Source: Liolophura sinensis
Taxonomy: Eukaryota > Mollusca > Polyplacophora > Chitonida > Chitonidae
Reading direction: 5' to 3'
Assembly: GCF_032854445.1 (NCBI RefSeq)
Contig: NC_088307.1
Coordinates: forward strand, 27,196,547-27,260,546
DNA length: 64,000 nt
Shown here: one piece after another, positions 55,801 through 56,835 of the stretch
Layout of the letters: every line of letters starts with the position of its first letter
Position numbering within the stretch: the stretch's first letter is position 1
Notes under the pieces: model-generated
Databases searched by the model: none
The model's input: only the letters and a program-made list of their open reading frames with translations
What the model was told of the DNA's origin: nothing
Translations under genes and position numbers: made by a program

Positions 55801-56057
55801 TATTTGAATAGAAGTGTTTATACCTTGCTACAGAACGTAGTAGGTGGATCCCCACATGTGGCGCTCTCTGGAATAATGGTGAGGTTAAAGGGAGCACTTC
55901 TCGTCAAGGCGGAGGCGGCTGGAGCACAGGCTTGGTATGTGATTGAGGTGTTACCTCCCCCTGTTTGGCAAACCCCATCTAGGATGTCACACAGCACCGG
56001 TGCGAGGGTAACAACAACAACCACAAGGCAGGAAATAAGAAACTTCCAAAACGCCAT
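3703..56057 (-). CDS. laminin-like chain, long coiled-coil form (25 exons, gene-level entry)
   Basis: Spliced gene on the minus strand, assembled from exon homology, GT/AG sites and phase. Domain order: signal peptide, LN, 4.5 LE, LF (beta-type domain IV), LE, 3 LE, L4 (laminin IV type A), about 3 LE, then about 580 residues of coiled coil. It ends without LG domains, so it is not an alpha chain. Laminin chains are secreted and assemble as alpha/beta/gamma trimers through the coiled coil, and the LN domain drives polymerisation of basement membrane. Phases join for every junction except exon 13 to 14, where part of L4 is unassigned. The estimated product is about 1,900 residues. The LF domain and its preceding half-LE are beta-like, whereas the start of the coiled coil (CDDCYVLVETEV) resembles gamma chains. 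The alternative is that exons 12-25 belong to a second gene whose first exons are not visible. Confidence 0.75.
4338..4412. repeat. three tandem copies of a 35-bp unit
   Basis: Unit containing 'aaatttacatttagcaacat', two full copies and a third partial, in intron 24-25. Confidence 0.85.
4810..4886. repeat. AT dinucleotide microsatellite
   Basis: Uninterrupted AT repeat of about 77 bases in intron 24-25. Confidence 0.97.
4935..5113 (-). CDS. laminin exon 24: coiled coil
   Basis: Encodes DLKQQAQNSLNTVMEIRNLS… to LQRSKRD with clear heptads. Acceptor tttcag, donor GTAAGT, phase 1 in and 0 out. A 77-bp AT repeat lies just after the donor. Confidence 0.87.
5114..6837. other. laminin intron 23-24
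   Basis: Single-copy-looking intron with a C-run near 6344. The open frames here have no recognisable product or splice support. I see nothing else. Confidence 0.7.
6838..7072 (-). CDS. laminin exon 23: coiled coil
   Basis: Encodes ALENAQSTTLTSQVSRAVTQ… to LSFSAIIA. Ala-rich heptads, no Cys. Acceptor tttacag, donor GTGAGT, phase 0 in and 1 out. Confidence 0.85.
7170..7366 (-). mobile_element. SINE, tRNA-like head and body
   Basis: Minus-strand copy with intact head ('gcctccgtggctcagttggt' on the minus strand); tail missing. Intron 22-23. Confidence 0.88.
7853..8119 (-). CDS. laminin exon 22: coiled coil
   Basis: Eighty-nine codons, MATQTSNALGAVTSRVGALQ… to AQSLREQ, with Leu/Val/Ile heptads. 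Acceptor caacag, donor GTAAAC, phase 0-0. Confidence 0.85.
8235..8440. repeat. dispersed repeat, same family as 39535-39800
   Basis: Blocks 'ttaattctgcttaaaccatg', 'gtgactgagataaatagacc' and 'tttgccaatcatcaccgcta' recur, diverged. Confidence 0.6.
8512..8590 (-). mobile_element. SINE 3' fragment
   Basis: Minus-strand tail: 'ggcgttttacgccgtgctca' and 'gacggcggccagcattgttg' on the plus strand. Confidence 0.8.
8785..9560. repeat. 33/36-bp minisatellite
   Basis: Units built on 'gtcagtgacctacgtaattg' plus 'tgtttgcgtccttg', 33 bp, with a 36-bp variant carrying 'aaatca' or 'aagtca'. Because both lengths are multiples of three, both strands stay open for 90-185 codons, which is an artefact of the repeat. 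Intron 21-22. Confidence 0.95.
9845..10023 (-). CDS. laminin exon 21: coiled coil
   Basis: Encodes ALRLESRKITDLVNTLVSMN… and ends NNVSSASLE: helical, no Pro or Cys. Acceptor tttcag, donor GTTTGT, phase 1 in and 0 out. The donor is weak but gives the phase needed by exon 22. Confidence 0.82.
10075..10210 (-). mobile_element. second SINE-like family, diverged fragment
   Basis: Shares 'cgagtggaggcaaccggagt' and 'gcgtaaaccatcgacc' with the element at 49375-49640, immediately beyond exon 21. Confidence 0.5.
10885..11105 (-). mobile_element. SINE, diverged
   Basis: Minus-strand copy recognisable by 'acggccagcattgtagaggg', 'acctgcaggttgctgaaaga' and 'ttgaactcagaacgttcgca'. Head degraded. Confidence 0.8.
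11146..11362 (-). CDS. laminin exon 20: coiled coil
   Basis: A 72-codon alpha-helical segment (VDDAKNMEVTTADTLSDLNA…) with heptad spacing of Leu, Ile and Ala and no Pro or Cys. Acceptor cgttag, donor GTAAGT, phase 0 in and 1 out. Confidence 0.85.
11660..11838 (-). mobile_element. SINE, head truncated
   Basis: Minus-strand copy from the tail ('ttttttacgccgtattcgag') to 'catgagctggacttg'. The tRNA-like head is lost. Confidence 0.85.
12390..12906. repeat. 23-bp minisatellite
   Basis: Units of 'cggtcatgttgacatgtagt' plus 'aca'. Most regular at 12685-12840, degenerate to the left and continuing after a SINE at 13173-13245. Intron 19-20. Confidence 0.92.
12907..13172 (-). mobile_element. SINE, full length, nested in a minisatellite
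   Basis: Full minus-strand copy, TTTATTTA tail to 'gctacggaggccccc' head. Flanked by ACACGATCTT at 12897-12906 and 13173-13182, a 10-bp target duplication within the 23-bp array. Confidence 0.93.
13334..13509 (-). CDS. laminin exon 19: start of coiled coil
   Basis: Opens VCDDCYVLVETEVNELRQMR. Two cysteines at the head of the rod are where laminin chains are disulphide-linked, and the 'CPACY.LV.DKV' form is typical of gamma chains. Heptad-like Leu/Val spacing follows. Acceptor tttcag, donor GTAAGT, phase 1 in and 0 out. Confidence 0.88.
14022..14168 (-). CDS. laminin exon 18: last LE repeat
   Basis: One LE: ACNCNDIGTIAATICEKSTG, CSCKDHVTGRQCDVCQDNYF, NLTSAGC. Acceptor ttccag, donor GTGAGT, phase 1-1. 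Confidence 0.92.
14300..14435 (-). mobile_element. SINE, old and diverged
   Basis: Weak match on the minus strand: 'gaagaatatttcatttatat', 'gttgggaggaaaggggacat', 'cgccttcccacgtcc'. Confidence 0.6.
15292..15555 (-). CDS. laminin exon 17: LE repeats after L4
   Basis: Completes the LE interrupted by L4 (LSCETCSEGNRRPTN) and adds a further LE region: CVPCDCNDKQDGAAILCNET, GLNCEKCAPN and CDVCMDNYWGLFKEGC. Acceptor ttttag, donor GTAAGA, phase 1-1. Confidence 0.9.
15556..16416. other. laminin intron 16-17
   Basis: AT-rich, with a low-complexity ATATTATA stretch near 15990-16040. Nothing else recognised. Confidence 0.7.
16417..16587 (-). CDS. laminin exon 16: end of L4 and start of next LE
   Basis: Encodes LADLQAIYVRKLYDPVIVTV and ends GYVEQCSCEPAQGVTG, equivalent to the final L4 strand and 'WVE.C.CP.GY.G' of gamma chains. 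Acceptor ttcag, donor GTAAGC, phase 1-1. A diverged duplicate of this exon lies at 30013-30144. Confidence 0.92.
16456..17195. repeat. source of intragenic segmental duplication (exon 16 plus intron)
   Basis: Corresponds to 30013-30633. The source carries a 136-bp SINE (16697-16832) absent from the copy, and the copy carries about 24 bp near 30345 absent from the source. Confidence 0.88.
16697..16832 (-). mobile_element. SINE, truncated, with empty site in the duplicate locus
   Basis: Minus-strand copy flanked by ATCAATTA (16689-16696, 16833-16840). The duplicated locus has a single ACCAATTA at 30246-30253 and no insert. Confidence 0.92.
17661..17789 (-). CDS. laminin exon 15: L4 domain
   Basis: Encodes GVQIHSQQDEEITSLEVTTI and then SLHEDYWYYSNDTQVT, the 'F.LHE..W' block of L4. 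Acceptor accag, donor GTAAGT, phase 1-1. It lies directly beside a 1.7-kb minisatellite in the preceding intron. Confidence 0.88.
17830..19552. repeat. 44-bp minisatellite, about 1.7 kb
   Basis: Unit 'gaggagcgacaaagatggaa' plus 'cataggaacgacaaacatgacaca', about 39 copies. A 44-bp period rotates through the three minus-strand frames, all of which stay open and give a Cys/Val/Phe-rich pseudo-peptide. Three short inverted pieces (18550-18572, 19007-19031, 19290-19313) make local palindromes. Intron 14-15. Confidence 0.95.
19553..20177. other. laminin intron 14-15, part beyond the 44-bp array
   Basis: Unremarkable intron sequence between the minisatellite and exon 14. Confidence 0.65.
20178..20390 (-). 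CDS. laminin exon 14: L4 domain
   Basis: Encodes SSTQFWEVASSFDSNYIMAP then TEFLAYQARSYNQPLSF, the hallmark 'YF.AP..FLG.Q..SYG..L.F' block of laminin IV type A. Ends RRPIILESQG. Acceptor ctgcag, donor GTATAC, phase 1-1. Confidence 0.9.
20739..20823 (-). CDS. possible small exon of the L4 domain
   Basis: An 85-nt open stretch between acceptor cttctgcag and donor GTGGGC. Its frame (…MYDWDFTSYRYSFTVFQSYD…) ends in phase 1 and joins exon 14 cleanly. Its 5' phase (0) does not fit exon 13 (phase 2), and in the phase exon 13 needs it hits a TGA after three codons. It is either a real exon with a further micro-exon before it or a chance match. Confidence 0.4.
20824..21479. other. laminin intron next to exon 13
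   Basis: AT-rich, with a 38-bp direct repeat near 21110-21195 ('aatttgtaaattgagcaata'). Any missing L4 micro-exon should lie here or further down to 20391. I could not identify it. Confidence 0.6.
21480..21710 (-). CDS. laminin exon 13: LE and entry into L4
   Basis: Encodes LACDCTSDGVVSSDCNKDTG, CDQCKPGYFNLLHSDPNGC and CFCYEHGTPCTSAGGF. The 'C.CYGH...C.SA.GF' pattern is the standard transition from LE into laminin IV type A. Acceptor caccag, donor GTGAGT, phase 2 in and 2 out. Confidence 0.9.
21815..22048 (-). mobile_element. SINE, nearly full length
   Basis: Minus-strand copy from 'gtgttttacgctgtactcaa' to 'aactgagccacggaggtcc'. Intron 12-13. Confidence 0.92.
22049..22672. other. laminin intron 12-13
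   Basis: Beyond the SINE at 21815-22048 I recognise nothing. Confidence 0.65.
22673..22994 (-). CDS. laminin exon 12: two LE repeats
   Basis: Encodes ACNCDQTGSQNGVCDIRTGQ and a second LE starting LPCNCSSLGSQKQQCDEEGQ, ending CDVCEPGYYNFTVTGC. Acceptor ccccag, donor GTGAGT. The first repeat has an insert of about eight residues (YGEITRDD). Phase 1 in, 2 out, so it joins exon 11 across 18 kb that hold the membrane exon and a retrotransposon. Confidence 0.9.
22995..23539. other. region upstream of exon 12
   Basis: No signal peptide, LN exon or other coding exon is visible between exon 12 and the minisatellite. This matters for the one-gene versus two-gene question. Confidence 0.6.
23540..23698. 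repeat. 42-bp minisatellite, left part
   Basis: Units of 'atatggcaacgtaaaacgta' plus 'attatgactccataacacctgc', interrupted by the retrotransposon. The left copies are more diverged than the right ones. Confidence 0.9.
23699..24705 (-). repeat. 3' LTR of the retrotransposon
   Basis: 1007 bp, three substitutions relative to the 5' LTR by direct reading (about 99.7% identity), indicating a recent insertion. Confidence 0.95.
24706..24717 (-). promoter_or_regulatory. polypurine tract
   Basis: GAAGGGTGGGGG immediately before the 3' LTR on the minus strand, in the position expected for plus-strand primer of LTR elements. Confidence 0.8.
24820..25106 (-). pseudogene. RNase H remainder of the retrotransposon, frameshifted
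   Basis: In the next frame after the homopolymer at 25098-25106: CQRNYSTIEKECLSLILALQ (catalytic Glu), VVYTDHNPL (Asp) and DNVIADCLSRV (Asp) then stop. One extra base in the A/T run would explain the break. Otherwise the domain is complete. Confidence 0.85.
25085..28654 (-). CDS. retrotransposon gag-protease-integrase polyprotein with RT tail and truncated RNase H
   Basis: 1189 codons. Residues 70-147: charged Glu/Arg coiled coil. About 155-325: SCAN-like capsid region. 383-396: zinc knuckle C-X2-C-X4-H-X4-C. 477-479: DTG of an aspartic protease. 725-758: H-H-C-C zinc-binding region of integrase. 789, 848 and 884: catalytic D, D, E with spacing 58 and 35. 1023-1025: GPY of the integrase C-terminal module. 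1079-1101: FPVPSCKRELKRFLGMAGYY, the tail of RT. 1159: first Asp of RNase H. The whole RT palm is absent between about residues 1062 and 1079 (DNA about 25471-25420), yet the frame is kept. The frame then ends at an A9 run (25098-25106), where RNase H shifts to another frame. Confidence 0.9.
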   Translation of the reverse strand: MGDFDPKQFVNAPDQDVFESLKKEDLVKLGTFLGLSVKSSWRKRDMQYTLLKHLVEIGKFDSSALSDYEFESQSDAELKFKQFELKLRLEKEEREREKEREHERERQEKEREHEIELEKLKMQERERERELEFQMKKLEVERGEKPGPSGRQDSGFDVTKYIRLVPSFQEKEVDKYFLHFEKIANSLKWPKEFWTMLLQSVLIGKAREIYTQLSVENASNYDYVKEVILKGYELVPEAYRQKFRNCEKGRDQTYVEFGRAKEQLFDCWCKAKKIGKDFESLRQLVLVEEFKRCIHSDVKVFVDEQKASTLEEAASLADNYSLTHKVTYTGKPFNSFTRRNTQSHATGRGSSTQKSSTPGSNGSTAHGSRSSDWNGSPRNRVTCNFCKRVGHVMSECYKLKRIREAQNESKPTGLCVTMHKTLPEVTSAVKSRSELADTGLDKIPKCSMDSFAPFINSGSVSLRSDMSCATPIKILRDTGASQSLLLMNTLPFSEESYSGVRALIRGVESSDFVSVPLHDIYLSSDLISGPVRVGIKPSLPFEGIHLLLGNDLAHDKVTVDPLMVDKPSLNSVTEPVESEIAGLYPSCVVTRAMSRKVSTDQGSSVDLSETFLNNMLDGDSSKLDSQQEVDTNFVSGDQPFCRTELIAEQHSDPSISCLFNDAAKDGESLPDPCYYYVKSGILMRQWRPPDVSLEDEWAIKHQVVVPKSYRKDILTIAHETPLAGHLGVNKTYHKILSHFYWPGIRKDVTEFCRSCHACQLVGKPNQTIPKAALRPIPAIGEPFSRILIDCVGPLPKTKSGNQYMLTIMCTSTRFPEAIPLRNITAKTVIKALVKFFTMFGLPKSVQSDQGSNFMSGVFQQVMHELGISQYKSSAYHPQSQGALERFHQTLKSMIRTYCFETGKDWDEGVPLLMFAVRESVQESLRFSPFELVFGHTVRGPLQLLKEKFVSGDSDNVNLLQYVSSFRTKLNRVCELARENLTASQKSMKTKYDKETVRRRFGVGQKVLALLPVSGKPLEARYFGPYVVDKRLSDLNYIIFTPDRRKSRQLCHINMLKPYVDRDGTDLNVVHPSGAAISCFPVPSCKRELKRFLGMAGYYRKFCRNFSFVSEPLTQLLKKGAKFLWSIECQRSFDRLKAMLSSGPILVAPDFNLPFKLAVDASDISAGAVLLQENETDHVDHPVCFFFSKI
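28760..28777 (-). promoter_or_regulatory. probable primer-binding site, proline tRNA-like
   Basis: On the minus strand, five bases after the LTR, TAGGGGCTTGTCCGGGAA matches the proline-tRNA type primer site (TGGGGGCTCGTCCGGGAT) at 15 of 18 positions. The mismatch inside the CCA-complement (TAG for TGG) is unusual. Confidence 0.55.
28783..29791 (-). repeat. 5' LTR of the retrotransposon
   Basis: 1009 bp, ends TGTTA/TAACA. A TATATAT box lies near the internal third on the minus strand (around 29700) and could serve as the promoter. Near-identical to the copy at 23699-24705. Confidence 0.95.
29792..30007. repeat. 42-bp minisatellite, right part
   Basis: Five nearly identical 42-bp units continuing the array at 23540-23698 across the insertion, and abutting the duplicated exon 16. 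Confidence 0.92.
30013..30144 (-). pseudogene. duplicated, truncated copy of laminin exon 16
   Basis: Matches exon 16 (16456-16587) base for base over most of its length, with the acceptor retained (ctgttcag) but the 3' part and donor replaced by a 42-bp minisatellite. It still reads open (ADLQAIYVRTLYDPVIVTVR). About ten differences, most changing the amino acid, so it appears released from constraint. Confidence 0.85.
30013..30633. repeat. copy of intragenic segmental duplication
   Basis: Same orientation as 16456-17195, about 13.5 kb away, joined on its left to the 42-bp minisatellite that holds the retrotransposon. Similarity ends near the AATAAATGTAGG boundary. Confidence 0.88.
31308..31432. 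repeat. two direct copies of a 57-59 bp unit
   Basis: Contains 'tgctgaatatgtgtgttatg' and a palindromic 'tatgtatacacaaaatacat'. The preceding 31264-31290 and 58636-58665 share a 'ctcaaaaaat..gttaaatt' motif. Confidence 0.8.
31640..31762 (+). mobile_element. SINE, 3' half
   Basis: Plus-strand: 'ctgcccggtttcctcccacg', 'gtataagtgaaatattcttg' and an AAATAAATAAATA tail. Confidence 0.9.
31855..32010. repeat. dispersed repeat, same family as 39535-39800
   Basis: Blocks 'aaatgtgatgacaacagaaa', 'ccctaactgaggtaaactga' and 'tgccgattatcatactgtcc' recur. Confidence 0.65.
32615..32795 (-). mobile_element. SINE, diverged
   Basis: Minus-strand: 'gacgacggccagcattatgg', 'catgagctggactcacagcg'. Head degraded. 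Confidence 0.82.
36474..37921 (-). CDS. alternative last exon: stalk, transmembrane helix and long cytoplasmic tail
   Basis: After VCPASGCPK comes a Thr/Ala/Gln stalk of about 40 residues (mucin-like, several NTT/NSS sequons). A 27-residue hydrophobic helix follows (37775-37695, starting MLFVYIAIGVFLFVLFVLCI), then RRCLAVRR as stop-transfer. The 400-residue tail is rich in Ser, Thr, Pro and Asn, with no recognised catalytic domain. It ends SLV, the form of a class I PDZ ligand. Stop TGA at 36474. The opening frame is uninterrupted over 480 codons with non-repetitive codon use, so it is a real coding exon. I know no homologue of the tail. Confidence 0.82.
36474..56057 (-). CDS. laminin-like chain, membrane-anchored form (exons 1-11 plus transmembrane last exon)
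   Basis: Exons 1-11 sum to 2440 nt and end in phase 1. The exon at 37921-36474 has a good acceptor (tttgcag), continues in phase 1 and ends in a stop, giving 3888 nt or 1295 residues with no internal stop. Product: signal peptide, LN, LE repeats, LF, one LE (to residue 813), Thr-rich stalk, transmembrane helix (about 863-889), basic stop-transfer residues and a 400-residue cytoplasmic tail. Known laminin chains are secreted, and netrin-G proteins are the familiar membrane-tethered relatives but use a GPI anchor. What is seen: phase, splice sites and the membrane segment. What is inferred: that this exon is spliced to exon 11 and acts as an alternative last exon. Confidence 0.7.
38448..38650. 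repeat. dispersed repeat related to 47720-47880
   Basis: Shares 'ccaggtcaataattgcgagg' and 'acgacgtataacac' with 47720-47880, same orientation. Confidence 0.7.
38865..39090. repeat. dispersed repeat, same family as 39535-39800
   Basis: Blocks 'ttaacatcactgtatgtctt', 'caaaaccctgcttaaggtaa' and 'accacactgtcgtcgctgcc' recur. Confidence 0.65.
39535..39800. repeat. dispersed repeat of unknown class
   Basis: Shares blocks 'aaaccctgactgaggtaaac', 'tgccagctataacactgtcg' and 'ttaacatcactgca' with 8235-8440, 31855-32010 and 38865-39090. Contains a G-run near 39640. No coding capacity and no clear ends. Confidence 0.7.
41163..41309 (-). CDS. laminin exon 11: LE after LF; last exon shared by both forms
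   Basis: One complete LE: CGCDQVGTQLGTQCNGFGGE and then CACKPGVAGRTCNTCDLGYY. Acceptor tttctag, donor GTGAGT, phase 1 in and out. The phase-1 donor fits both the transmembrane exon at 37921 and the LE exon at 22994, so this is the possible branch point. Confidence 0.92.
41885..42022 (-). CDS. laminin exon 10: end of LF domain
   Basis: Encodes DNETKLQYDECVTNVAALST and ends SFSVGTQINLGASG. It matches the last part of beta domain IV, where a 'C…..C..I.FS.S' pattern precedes the next LE. Acceptor ttttag, donor GTAAGT, phase 1-1. Confidence 0.87.
42068..42165 (-). mobile_element. SINE 3' fragment
   Basis: Minus-strand tail 'tttgattggagttttatgcc' to 'tggtggaaggaaacc', between exons 9 and 10. Confidence 0.82.
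42503..42682 (-). CDS. laminin exon 9: LF domain, middle
   Basis: Encodes GSGVAWLSSVGDEVILDVRC and then QYRFTLVVGQKDLNEVND and IVIDSIVPLPSL, matching the beta domain IV block 'Y.V.L…LIDSLVLMP'. Acceptor tttcag, donor GTAAAG, phase 1-1. Confidence 0.88.
43003..43228 (-). CDS. laminin exon 8: LF domain, middle
   Basis: Encodes LDVSVPFLNRPYRLAVRYSH, equivalent to the beta-chain stretch ending 'Y.ILIRYE', followed by QLPWPSGTLTVTTS. Acceptor ttatag, donor GTATAC, phase 0 in and 1 out. Confidence 0.87.
43870..44668. repeat. 70-bp minisatellite
   Basis: About 11 copies of a 70-bp unit containing 'aaaatcaaccaacatgccga' and 'ggttaagagttatccgttat'. Lies in intron 7-8, which splits the LF domain. Confidence 0.95.
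44845..45000 (+). mobile_element. SINE, 3' two thirds
   Basis: Plus-strand: 'ggtacgtgggaaggtctggt', 'tgctgggcgccgtcgtataa', tail AAATAAGTAAATAAA. Confidence 0.87.
45431..45685 (-). CDS. laminin exon 7: half LE and start of LF (domain IV, beta type)
   Basis: Starts ECTACGCDWGGSMSEVCD. The half-LE is followed by VKCSQPEPGTYFPFLDV, which matches the beta-chain entry into domain IV (…CNEVEPGYYFATLD-type). I place the end at CAGTCAGTG before GTATTC because only this donor is phase 0, as exon 8 requires, and gives an ungapped alignment with beta chains. A stronger-looking donor (GTAAAT) 50 bases downstream would shift the frame. Confidence 0.8.
46230..46790. repeat. 20-bp degenerate minisatellite
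   Basis: Degenerate units near 'tgtttgtctgactgtccatc', pyrimidine-rich on the plus strand. Intron 6-7. Confidence 0.9.
46874..47022 (-). CDS. laminin exon 6: fourth LE repeat
   Basis: Encodes CNCNTRGTVGG and then GQCPCKPSTDGRLCSVCKPG with YHGFPLDVTQ. Acceptor tttcag, donor GTAAAT, phase 1 in and 0 out. Confidence 0.9.
47040..47470. repeat. about 15-bp degenerate repeat
   Basis: Loose units of 'cattatcaaatgtcc', starting just upstream of exon 6 (intron 5-6). Confidence 0.85.
47720..48030. repeat. dispersed repeat that leads into the 29-bp array
   Basis: The first part matches 38448-38560 ('ccaggtcaataatcgcaagg'). The last part matches 52440-52570 in inverted orientation, including one copy of the 29-bp unit. 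Confidence 0.75.
48030..48575. repeat. 29-bp minisatellite
   Basis: About 19 units of 'cctagtcccgggttaagcaa' plus 'aatacgaca'. Regular on the left and decaying to the right, with a single ancestral-looking unit at its left edge (see findings). Intron 5-6. Confidence 0.95.
48762..48941 (-). CDS. laminin exon 5: third LE repeat
   Basis: One LE with GQCPCKPQITGRRCDVCVDG and FYGL. The spacing between the third and fifth cysteines is long, as in beta chain LE3. Acceptor tgtaag, donor GTAAGA, phase 1-1. Confidence 0.9.
48942..50277. other. laminin intron 4-5
   Basis: Apart from the SINE-like element at 49375-49640, nothing recognised. Confidence 0.65.
49375..49640 (-). mobile_element. second SINE-like family
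   Basis: A TGATTGATTGG tail followed on the plus strand by 'ggtgcttaacgcccatgtag', 'cgagtggaggaaactggttt' and 'ctccaacacgcgacctcatt' (B-box-like on the minus strand). A diverged relative lies at 10075-10210. Confidence 0.6.
50278..50445 (-). CDS. laminin exon 4: second LE repeat
   Basis: Encodes KCECNEHAQSCTYDP and then CDNCFHHTKGFHCQECIDGY, the motif of the second LE in laminin short arms (short intra-repeat spacing, 'H.T.G..CE.C'). Acceptor tttcag, donor GTGAGT, phase 1-1. Confidence 0.92.
50967..51133 (-). CDS. laminin exon 3: first LE repeat
   Basis: Begins with the junctional K then CSCNLHASSC, the classic first LE after an LN domain. It has eight LE cysteines and GKDCERCLPMYNERPW as in beta and gamma chains. 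Acceptor ctgtag, donor GTAAGT, phase 2 in and phase 1 out. Confidence 0.92.
51395..51990. repeat. 73-bp and 76-bp tandem repeats
   Basis: Three to four 73-bp units ('gggtttggaacacggatatg' …), then two copies of a 76-bp unit ('gctggttacatttggaggtt' …). Intron 2-3. Confidence 0.88.
52190..54275. repeat. 51-bp minisatellite, about 2 kb
   Basis: Unit 'gaatgtcaggttattttgtg' plus 'ggttctaaagctctgcattgtttgacctcgt'. Regular from about 52880, with scattered units from 52190. It ends about 80 bases before the donor of exon 2. Confidence 0.95.
52440..52570. repeat. inverted relative of 47900-48040
   Basis: Reverse complement shares 'gcgctttgattgcaactg'-type sequence and a single 'cctagccccaggttaagcga' unit. 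Confidence 0.7.
54358..54953 (-). CDS. laminin exon 2: core of LN domain
   Basis: Encodes residues 79-276. It starts after acceptor gttag with TWQFGCLEFDTC and contains the beta-like stretch MIIEKSIDHGASWTVLQYYS. It ends at GGFYGISNIDISGK with donor GTAAGT, phase 2. The order of conserved LN motifs (W in METYWAS, a YYSQDC motif, and a final run leading into the first LE) supports the call. It forms the polymerisation globule at the tip of a laminin short arm. Confidence 0.92.
54954..55823. other. laminin intron 1-2
   Basis: One degraded SINE fragment (55240-55345); otherwise plain intron. Confidence 0.65.
55240..55345 (-). mobile_element. SINE 3' fragment
   Basis: Minus-strand: 'tatctatttgattgggcttt' and a degraded body, intron 1-2. 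Confidence 0.65.
55824..56057 (-). CDS. laminin exon 1: signal peptide and start of LN
   Basis: The start ATG at 56057 has A at -3 and G at +4. The first 23 residues form a signal peptide (MAFWKFLISCLVVVVVTLAP followed by VLC). The rest opens the LN domain: FNLTIIPESATCGDPPTTFC resembles the gamma-chain segment around the paired cysteines. An ATG seven codons upstream is in frame but would bury the signal peptide. The donor follows AGCAAG at 55824, phase 0. Confidence 0.85.
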
Positions 56058-56227
56058 GTTTGTGTCTGAGATATACAAGCTGGAAAAGTCACGGATTGGT
56101 TTAGCCAGCTATTTACTTGATGAATTTCTACTTTTTTGCGGATTGTTCGTCTATGGTCACATCTTCATTCAAGTCATGGTCGTGATTGTTGATATTGTGA
56201 AGAGATTGCAACAACTTCAGATTCCCC

Positions 56228-56835
56228 TAGTGTAGGCCAGTTGATTCTCTTAATGTAGTTGATTCTCCTAGTGTGAGCCAGTTGATTCTCCTAATGTAGT
56301 TGATTCTCCTAGTGTAGGCCAGTTGATTCTCCTAATGTAGTTGATTCGCCGAGTGCAGATGATTCTCCTAATGTAGTTGATTCTCCTAGTGTAGGCCAGT
56401 TGATTCTCCTAATGTAGTTGATTCTCCTTATGTAGTTGATTCTCCTAATGTAGTTGACTCTCCGAGTGCAGGCCAGTTGATTCTCCTAATGTAGTTGATT
56501 CTCCTAGTGTAGGCCAGTTGATTCTCCTAATGTAGTTGATTCGCCGAGTGCAGATGATTCTCCTAATGTAGTTGATTCGCCGAGTGCAGATGATTCTCCT
56601 AATGTAGTTGATTCTCCTAGTGTAGGCCAGTTGATTCTCCTAATGTAGTTGATTCTCCTAGTGCAGATGATTCTCCTAATGTAGTTGATTCTCCGAGTGT
56701 AGGCCAGTCGATTCTCCTAGTGCAGATGATTCTCCTAATGTAGTTGATTCTCTGAGTGTAGGCCAGTCGATTCTCCTAACTTGGTTGGTTATCCAAATGT
56801 GGATGATTCTCCTAATGTAGGCTAGTTGATCCTTC
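56228..56835. repeat. 18-bp minisatellite with higher-order 37-40 bp units, 5' of the laminin start
   Basis: Unit 'ttgattctcctaatgtag' alternating with 'ttgattctcctagtgtaggccag'. Begins about 170 bases upstream of the laminin ATG, so it is in the 5' UTR or promoter region. Confidence 0.93.

Noticed and set aside
55597-56235. 212-codon plus-strand open frame
   Set aside because: Antisense to laminin exon 1 and its flank; no recognisable domain, while the minus strand has signal peptide, LN homology and donor.
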